Origin: CAZJYI01 sp964550025 | GTDB lineage: Bacteria > Verrucomicrobiota > Kiritimatiellia > UBA8416 > CAYOBW01 | Length of the DNA stretch: 64,000 bases | Assembly: GCA_964550025.1 (NCBI GenBank) | Contig: CAZJYI010000021.1 | Coordinates: forward strand, 37,246 to 101,245 | Direction: 5' to 3' | Shown: positions 58,878 to 64,000 of the stretch, one piece after another | Numbering within the stretch: position 1 is the first letter of the stretch | Layout: each line of letters opens with the position of its first letter | Position numbers and translations under genes: made by a program | Notes under the pieces: model-generated | Databases searched by the model: none | What the model was told of the DNA's origin: nothing | The model's input: only the letters and a program-made list of their open reading frames with translations

Positions 58878-61800
58878 ATGGGCAAAAGGACCATGTTGAT
58901 TCCGCAGGGGCAGGTCAGCCATTCTCAGCACGGCCTCGTGATCGGGGATGGCCGGCGTGGAAGCCGTCCCTCCAGTGCGAAACCAGGTCGTTTCGGCCGA
59001 CCACTGGAGGGTCGGGTGCCACCCCGACCCAAGGCGCGAGGCCGTGGTGAGAATGGTCGCAGACCCGCGCTCGTGATTCACTGCCTGATCATGATGCTTC
59101 TCACGAGCGCCGCCGCCTACGCTACCAACTCCCCCCCGGTCGTGCGGGTGGCGGAGCAGCAGGTGTTTCTCTCCTCGCTCTCGGACAGGGCGGTTCTCGA
59201 CGCCTCGTCCTCCTACGATCCGGATGGTGATCCGCTCCTTTTCAGTTGGCGCGAGAACCCCACCAACGCCCACCTCGGTCTGATTCCGATCGGCTCCGAG
59301 CACATGCCGCGCCTCGACCTCTACTTCCCGAGTCCCGCACGGTATGAGTTCGAGGTGCAGGTCAGTGACGGCCGCGATGTCAGCGCCGAAACGCGCGTCA
59401 TTACCGTCTATGTCCCCGGCCTCAAGGGCGTCGTGAACGTCACGCCCTCCGACGTCGTGCGGCTTTCGGATGTCACACTCACGGCCTACACCAACACGAG
59501 CGACGCCGCCGCCCGCACGAACGCAGTCGATACGATGATTACCGATTCAACGGGCCGGTACATCCTCGAGAACGTGACGCCTCGTTCCACGACCCAGGGG
59601 CGCTCCTACCAGCTCCGCATCGAACGCGACGGCTACGTGGATGCCCCCATCCAGCAGGTGGAGGTCGTGCCCGACCCGGGGCCGGGATTCGACGGCACTG
59701 ATTTCAACCTGCGGCGCGGCTACCTGAGTCCTTTCCGCGGATACGTGCGCAGGACAAACAATGCGCCGGTCTTCGGCGCGATCGTGGCCGTCATGACCGG
59801 TGTCGGGGCCCCGATGCAGGTGACCACGACGCAGTTTGACGGGAGCTTCATACTGTCCAACGTCCCGTACGGGTCCTGGATCATGCAGATCCGGGGAACC
59901 GGCTATCGGCCCGAGGTGCGGGACATCAACATCGGCGCGTCCACGCCCGTCCTGGATCTGCACGTTCAACCTGCCGGTCTCCCCGGGACGCTGACGGGGC
60001 GTGTTACGCTCGCCGGCACGGACCGGCCACTGCGAAACGTCGAGATCATCATCGGGGGCGCGGAGCAGCGCTGGAGCGGGGCCGACGGCACCTATAGTTT
60101 CAGCGGCATTCCGTCGGGCGGCTATGTGCTGACGGCGGCCCGCACCGACCTCGAGTCGCTGCGCATCCCGGCCGTCAACGTGGCGGGTGGCGGAACAAAC
60201 AGGCTCGACCTCGTCATGTTCCTCGCGGCCCAGGGGCTGAGTGTGCGTGGCCACGTAACCGACGCCGCGAGCGGGTCGGCCGTGCGGTTGGGCACGGTGG
60301 GGCTGACGAGCACGGGCGGACTCCTTGTGCGCAGCGATGTGACGGATGCGACCGGGTTTTTCCAACTCACGGCCGTCCCGGCCGGTGAACAGCAATTCAG
60401 TATCTCGGCCCCGGGCTACGACTCCCTGCTGCTTGCCACCAACGTGACGGCCGACCTCGCGCTGGACGTTACGCTGCAACGCAGCCCCGCGTGGGTCGCG
60501 ACCGGGGCGGCAGACAGCAACGCTCCCGTAGCTGCCGTCGCGCAGGAACAGATCTACCTGACCAACCTGCTCGACTCCTTTGTGCTGGATGCGGGGCCTT
60601 CGGTGGGGGCGGACCTCGCCTACACCTGGCGCGAGTCGCCGGCCAATCCGCAACTCCGCCGTCTGCCGGCCGGGTCGGAAACCATGAGCAACATCCAGGT
60701 CAGCGTGAGCGTGCCGGGCACGTACATCTACGAACTGCAGGTCGAGAGCAACGGCACGCTCGGCGAGAACACGGCGACGGTGACCGTTTTTGCCCCGGGT
60801 CTCGCAGGCAACGTCCATGTTTCGCCCACGGACGGGCTTGTGGGCCTGGACGGCGCAACGATCCGGGCCTACACGAACTACGTCGACGCCGCGGCTTTCA
60901 ATGACCGCTACACCGTGTCCCAGCGGCCTTCGGGAGGCGCCCCCGGCGACTTCACGCTGAGCGGCCTGTCCACGGGGCAGTATTGGCTGGCGGCCCAGCC
61001 CGATGCCGGGCAGAACCTGAACACCTATGGTCCCGTTCGTCGCCGCGTGAACTACAGCTCCACGGCTCGCCGGACGGACATCAACGTTTCCCAACCGGAG
61101 TACGACATCAATGGAACCGTCACTGACGCCATACGCGGCGGCCCGGTGGAGAACGTGCGCGTGATGGTCGCGCCGGGGGGCGTGTCGGAAGCGTACCGCA
61201 CAACGACGGACGGGACCGGCGCCTACCGCCTGCACGATGTTCCGTACGGTTCGCAGACGATCATGCTCATCCGCGACGGCTACCAGTCCGTCGCCTACCC
61301 GGTTTTCGTTGCCAGCAATGCGCAGTACAACATCCCGCTGACCGAGAGCACCAACACCGCCGTGGCCACGCTCGTGGGCAGGGTCAGCACGGACTACGGG
61401 GGAGTCAGTCTGCCGGTTGCGCATGCCGAGATCGCGGTCGGCGGCGGGCTGTACCGCACGTTTACCGACGGCGAAGGACGTTACACACTGGCCGGCATGC
61501 CGCCCGGGTTCTGCATCGGCATAGCGCGCAAGGGAGGCTACCTGAGCCAAACCCTGGGGACGTTCGGGCTTTTGCAGCTCATACCTGGGACGAACACCGC
61601 CAACGTCGCGCTTGGGTTTGACGGGCACGGGCCGGTGGTGCGTGGCGCCGTGGTTACGGAGAGTGGGCAGCCTGTGCCGGATGTTCGGGTCACGATCCTG
61701 CCGCCGGCGGGGGCGGCACTGCCGGCGCCACCTGCCCCGCGCGCGCTCGCGGCGGGCGACGCGGACAGCCGTACCGATGCCGCCGGTGTGTTTCAACTCT

Positions 61801-62915
61801 CAGGTCTCCCCGAGGGACGTCATCGGGCCCGGTTTGACCTTCCCGGTGGAGGTTCCCTCGTGCGGGATGTGAATGTCACCGACGACCGGCAGATGCAATA
61901 CGTGGCCGTGATCCCGAACCTGATCATTGTAGCTGTCAACATCCTGGACCCGAGCCGTGCGCCCCCGGGCGCCCAGGCCGTCATCAGAAGCGGTTCCGGC
62001 CGCCGCGAACTGGCCTATGACCCCGACAAAAACAGCGTGGACCTCGCCGGCATGGTGTCAGGCATGTACACCGTCAGCGTTGCCTCCGTACCCGGTTATC
62101 TCCCGGAACAAGATACCAACACGCCGGGAACGGTCGCCGATCCCGACTCCCGTTACGGGAACCCGAGGCATGTTTCCGTCCTGTCGACGTCGTTGCAGGT
62201 CGTCGTGTTTGAGTTCTTCCCTTACCTGCGGGCGGCTGCCTGCACCCGCGATGGACTGACGGGGGAGCGCATACCTGACGCCCACATCGCGTTCACGGCC
62301 ACCAGCGGTCCTCGGGCAGGATCCGTCTTTGACGGGTACCCGAACTTCGCCAGCTACCGGGATGAGTGGTTCACCGCGGTGGATGGCTGTTTCCCGACGA
62401 ACGTCATCCTGCCCTTCGTCGACTACGATCTCACGCTCAGCGCTTCCGGGTATGTTGCGCATGCCACGGAGCGCATTGCCGTTAGCAACGCAAGTCCCGG
62501 GGACCTTGTCGAGTTTGGGACGCTCCTCATGACGCCGTTCGACCTCAACAGCAACGGGGTGGCGGACGCGTGGGAGCAGCAGCATGACCTGAGCAATGCT
62601 CTCGCGGATGCCGACGGCGACGGGCTGGACAACCGCTCGGAGTACCGTTGCGGCACGGACCCGACCAACGCCGCCAGCGTGCTCGCGGTGGCAGAGGGGA
62701 GCGGGCCCGGGGATGGCGGGTTCACGCTTAGCTGGCCCGTCGCTCCCGGACGAAGCTACGTGGTTGACGCCCTGCCGTCCCTCGTCTCCGGCCGCTGGTT
62801 ACCGGTTTGGGGCCCGTGCGAGGCCACCGGCGGACAGCGGCAGATGTCCTGGACCGACACAGGCGCACCGCGTGATCTCCCGCGCTACTACCGGATCGGG
62901 GTCGTCTCGCCCTGA
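58878..62915 (+). CDS. secreted PKD/carboxypeptidase-regulatory repeat protein, relative of the giant protein C-terminus
   Basis: 1345 residues, starting 15 bases after the giant gene with AGAGGGGATG upstream. An unusual basic leader of about 65 residues precedes the hydrophobic signal (ALVIHCLIMMLLTSAAAYA); most of it is encoded by an intergenic-type repeat (58946-59029). Two PKD-like domains (near 59.13 and 60.52 kb) alternate with carboxypeptidase-regulatory/Cna-B-like repeats such as DITD-type GRY.LENV and GYRPEVRDINIG. Whole blocks match the giant protein at 55.7-58.5 kb in order. The C-terminus has DLNSNGVADAWEQ, DADGDGLDN and a beta module ending PRYYRIGVV. It is probably co-transcribed with, and functionally linked to, the giant protein. 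Confidence 0.85.
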   Translation: MGKRTMLIPQGQVSHSQHGLVIGDGRRGSRPSSAKPGRFGRPLEGRVPPRPKARGRGENGRRPALVIHCLIMMLLTSAAAYATNSPPVVRVAEQQVFLSSLSDRAVLDASSSYDPDGDPLLFSWRENPTNAHLGLIPIGSEHMPRLDLYFPSPARYEFEVQVSDGRDVSAETRVITVYVPGLKGVVNVTPSDVVRLSDVTLTAYTNTSDAAARTNAVDTMITDSTGRYILENVTPRSTTQGRSYQLRIERDGYVDAPIQQVEVVPDPGPGFDGTDFNLRRGYLSPFRGYVRRTNNAPVFGAIVAVMTGVGAPMQVTTTQFDGSFILSNVPYGSWIMQIRGTGYRPEVRDINIGASTPVLDLHVQPAGLPGTLTGRVTLAGTDRPLRNVEIIIGGAEQRWSGADGTYSFSGIPSGGYVLTAARTDLESLRIPAVNVAGGGTNRLDLVMFLAAQGLSVRGHVTDAASGSAVRLGTVGLTSTGGLLVRSDVTDATGFFQLTAVPAGEQQFSISAPGYDSLLLATNVTADLALDVTLQRSPAWVATGAADSNAPVAAVAQEQIYLTNLLDSFVLDAGPSVGADLAYTWRESPANPQLRRLPAGSETMSNIQVSVSVPGTYIYELQVESNGTLGENTATVTVFAPGLAGNVHVSPTDGLVGLDGATIRAYTNYVDAAAFNDRYTVSQRPSGGAPGDFTLSGLSTGQYWLAAQPDAGQNLNTYGPVRRRVNYSSTARRTDINVSQPEYDINGTVTDAIRGGPVENVRVMVAPGGVSEAYRTTTDGTGAYRLHDVPYGSQTIMLIRDGYQSVAYPVFVASNAQYNIPLTESTNTAVATLVGRVSTDYGGVSLPVAHAEIAVGGGLYRTFTDGEGRYTLAGMPPGFCIGIARKGGYLSQTLGTFGLLQLIPGTNTANVALGFDGHGPVVRGAVVTESGQPVPDVRVTILPPAGAALPAPPAPRALAAGDADSRTDAAGVFQLSGLPEGRHRARFDLPGGGSLVRDVNVTDDRQMQYVAVIPNLIIVAVNILDPSRAPPGAQAVIRSGSGRRELAYDPDKNSVDLAGMVSGMYTVSVASVPGYLPEQDTNTPGTVADPDSRYGNPRHVSVLSTSLQVVVFEFFPYLRAAACTRDGLTGERIPDAHIAFTATSGPRAGSVFDGYPNFASYRDEWFTAVDGCFPTNVILPFVDYDLTLSASGYVAHATERIAVSNASPGDLVEFGTLLMTPFDLNSNGVADAWEQQHDLSNALADADGDGLDNRSEYRCGTDPTNAASVLAVAEGSGPGDGGFTLSWPVAPGRSYVVDALPSLVSGRWLPVWGPCEATGGQRQMSWTDTGAPRDLPRYYRIGVVSP
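58946..59029. repeat. intergenic-type repeat inserted in frame near the start of the 1345-residue gene
   Basis: The reverse complement matches 9182-9261: GGTCGGGGTG.CACCCGACC, CCTCCA, then GGAGGGACGGCTTCCACGCC. Here it is in frame and encodes part of the Arg/Pro/Gly-rich leader before the signal sequence. Confidence 0.7.
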
Positions 62916-62925
62916 TTCCCGATGC

Positions 62926-63510
62926 TCACCGCTCGGTCTTGTCGAACCGCTCCAGGCGCCGGCGGGCGTGTTTCTCTTCGGGCAGGTCTTTGACCGCGGA
63001 TATGGCGGATTCCAGAGCGGTCCTGGCGTCCGCCCAGCGCTCCTGCCTGGTGTAGGCATCGGCACGCTGCCAGTGGAGGACCATGCGTTGGCGAGGCGTC
63101 TTCGCCGCGGTGATGGCCTCTTGAAGCGCCTTTTCCGCCTCTTCATACTGTCTGACGAGGGTCAGTACTCCCGCAAGATAGGCCTGAGGGTCGGGGTGCG
63201 TCTTCATGATCTCCCGTGCCCATTTGAGTGCGGCGTCCGGCTGGTCGAGCTTCGCGTACAGCCTGACCAGACGATGAGACAATACGGAACGTTTCGTGGC
63301 GTCCATCGTAATGATCTGCTCGTAGGCTCGGACGGCTGCGGCCGTGTCGCCGGCCTGCTCGTATGCGGTAGCCCGCTTTGAGAGCTCGCGCACGGGCGTG
63401 GTGGCGACTCCGTTGCTCGTCTGCGCGCGTGCCAAGGTGCCGGCAAGCAGCACGATCGCGAATGCCGTCCCCGACTGCCTGCCGCGGATCCGGTGGTTTC
63501 CGTGTTTCAT
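62926..63510 (-). CDS. exported TPR-repeat protein
   Basis: 194 residues from ATG 63510 (GAGGAAG upstream) with a signal peptide (about 1-30, FAIVLLAGTLARA). Three to four TPR-like helical pairs follow: ATAYEQAGDTAAAVRAYEQIITMD, LVRLYAKLDQPDAALKWAREIMK, VLTLVRQYEEAEKALQEAITAAK and RADAYTRQERWADARTALESAI. TPR proteins scaffold protein complexes; this one is probably periplasmic. It is convergent with the 1345-residue gene. A copy of GGGAAGA-N16-CGACT lies 27 bases before its start, placing it in the proposed ECF regulon. Confidence 0.85.
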   Translation of the reverse strand: MKHGNHRIRGRQSGTAFAIVLLAGTLARAQTSNGVATTPVRELSKRATAYEQAGDTAAAVRAYEQIITMDATKRSVLSHRLVRLYAKLDQPDAALKWAREIMKTHPDPQAYLAGVLTLVRQYEEAEKALQEAITAAKTPRQRMVLHWQRADAYTRQERWADARTALESAISAVKDLPEEKHARRRLERFDKTER

Positions 63511-63537
63511 CGGTGTCTTCCTCCTTCTCAACACTTC

Positions 63538-63565
63538 AGTCGTGCTAAGATGCACTTTTCTTCCC
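63538..63565 (-). promoter_or_regulatory. putative ECF promoter of the TPR gene
   Basis: On the minus strand GGGAAGA, a 16-base spacer and CGACTGAAG lie 27 bases upstream of ATG 63510. It matches the motif before the giant gene in the upstream box and in spacing. Confidence 0.55.
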
Positions 63566-63587
63566 GAGTTCTCAACCGTGTGGCACC

Positions 63588-64000
63588 CTATGGACGGCGT
63601 CCATGGAACTCCCACACACTTCCCTTGTCATCCGAAATCAGCACGTCAATCACCCCGTCTTCATTCACGTCGGCAGTCGTGATCCCCGTCGCGCCGGGCA
63701 CCGCGGACTTTAAAAGGTCCGCGGTGGTAGGGGAGCCGGGGTAGGGGAGGGTGGGGTTGTGGGTGTGGGGGAAATGGCGGACGCGTCCGTCTTCACCCAG
63801 CACCAGCAAGTCCACCCAGCCGTCCCCATCCACGTCGCCGAAGGCGGGGACGGATAGAGATGTGCCCACATGCACATTGGCTTGTAGTGCGCCCGTAAGG
63901 GCGTCCCCATGGGGGAGCGAGAGGGGAGCGTTCGCGGCGAGGGACGCCCTTACGGGCGCACTACGAACATAGCCGCGCGGGTTCGTTTCGTATCGGTTCG
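63588..64000 (-). CDS. FG-GAP/VCBS-type repeat protein (N-terminus outside window)
   Basis: The frame is open from the window edge (first full codon ends at 63998) to a stop at 63588, giving 136 visible residues. Two FG-GAP/VCBS-like calcium repeats are clear: VPAFGDVDGDGWVDLLVLGEDG and ITTADVNEDGVIDVLISDDKGSVWEF. Such repeats form beta-propeller blades in secreted or surface proteins. A perfect 24-bp inverted repeat (63884-63964) encodes the stretch before the first repeat in frame. The Pro/His-rich linker (HFPHTHNPTLPYPGSP) between repeats is also unusual. The start is not visible, so a pseudogene cannot be excluded. Confidence 0.75.
   Translation of the reverse strand, partial: NRYETNPRGYVRSAPVRASLAANAPLSLPHGDALTGALQANVHVGTSLSVPAFGDVDGDGWVDLLVLGEDGRVRHFPHTHNPTLPYPGSPTTADLLKSAVPGATGITTADVNEDGVIDVLISDDKGSVWEFHGRRP
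63884..63964. repeat. perfect 24-bp inverted repeat inside a coding region
   Basis: GTAGTGCGCCCGTAAGGGCG... (63884-63907) and its exact inverse (63941-63964) flank a 33-base loop. Each arm also folds internally (GCGCCCGTAAGGGCG). The segment is read through in frame by the FG-GAP protein gene. Confidence 0.85.

Noticed and set aside
55158..59303. 1381-codon open frame on the minus strand across the two large genes
   Set aside because: It is antisense to clear domain-bearing frames, is Arg/His/Gly/Val-rich without recognisable domains, and spans the boundary of two genes. This is typical of stop-free antisense frames in GC-rich DNA. The same applies to minus-strand frames at 59547-61796, 46953-48584 and 49734-51152.

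Overview
The window is GC-rich, gene-dense bacterial chromosome. No rRNA, tRNA, prophage or CRISPR was recognised by eye. Gene content points to the Planctomycetes-Verrucomicrobia-Chlamydiae superphylum, most like Verrucomicrobiota/Kiritimatiellota. The clues are secreted formylglycine-generating-enzyme-fold (FGE) proteins, very large LamG adhesins, Asp-rich calcium-binding C-terminal modules, a Ser/Thr kinase with DMG in place of DFG, twin-arginine Gfo/Idh oxidoreductases, DUF6807 and ThuA proteins, and a family 11 rhamnogalacturonan lyase. The taxonomy is inferred, since no marker gene lies in the window.

Layout. 1-2.8 kb (-): a TonB2-type energiser operon (DUF3450, TtpC-like, ExbB-like; runs off the edge). 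3-6.3 kb: a secreted FGE-fold protein that lacks its central core, a fumarylacetoacetase-family hydrolase, and a FetAB-type metal exporter. 6.4-9.1 kb (-): folD and fhs, the one-carbon pair. 9.3-14.8 kb (-): a TauE/SafE permease, a 111-112 bp tandem repeat block, a TGS/uridine-kinase-type protein, HemW, and a thioredoxin-DsbD-like thiol protein. 14.9-19.4 kb (-): a Gfo/Idh oxidoreductase and, beyond a terminator hairpin, a four-gene sugar operon (lyxose-isomerase-type cupin, DhaK, DhaL, LsrF-type aldolase). 19.9-29.6 kb: carbohydrate utilisation, with a PL11 lyase, a ThuA / Gfo-Idh / DUF6807 / TIM-barrel isomerase operon divergent from an AraC regulator, and an aldose epimerase. 29.8-35.8 kb: a sensory-rhodopsin-transducer-type protein, an orphan PhoB-type regulator followed by an ER-type (Ser-His-Asp) signal-peptidase-like protein, a second FGE protein, a second TauE permease, a VapBC-type toxin-antitoxin pair, and a class A beta-lactamase-fold serine hydrolase.

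36-63.5 kb is the most interesting part. It runs: FadL-like outer-membrane protein (-), ECF sigma factor, membrane anti-sigma factor, TPR/CsgG-like lipoprotein, a transmembrane Ser/Thr kinase-caspase-CsgG-like fusion, a 4585-residue secreted protein (8 LamG, 2 FGE, InlB-type repeats, beta-helix, carboxypeptidase-regulatory repeats), a 1345-residue relative of its C-terminal part, and a TPR protein (-). Four of these transcription units (FadL, anti-sigma operon, giant protein, TPR protein) carry the same bipartite motif, GGGAAKA-16 bp-CGACT, 27 to 78 bases upstream of the start codon. The spacer is exactly 16 bp in all four. I propose that the ECF factor drives an envelope/adhesin regulon coupled to kinase-caspase signalling. 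This is the best candidate for an undescribed system here.

The intergenic DNA is rich in repeats: GATCACTGAT arrays, GCGAGTC arrays, CCGGCTGGAAGCCGG hairpins, a 111-112 bp tandem unit with a distant copy, and a 199 bp palindromic element. Two repeats of intergenic type lie in frame inside secreted-protein genes (58946-59029 and 63884-63964).
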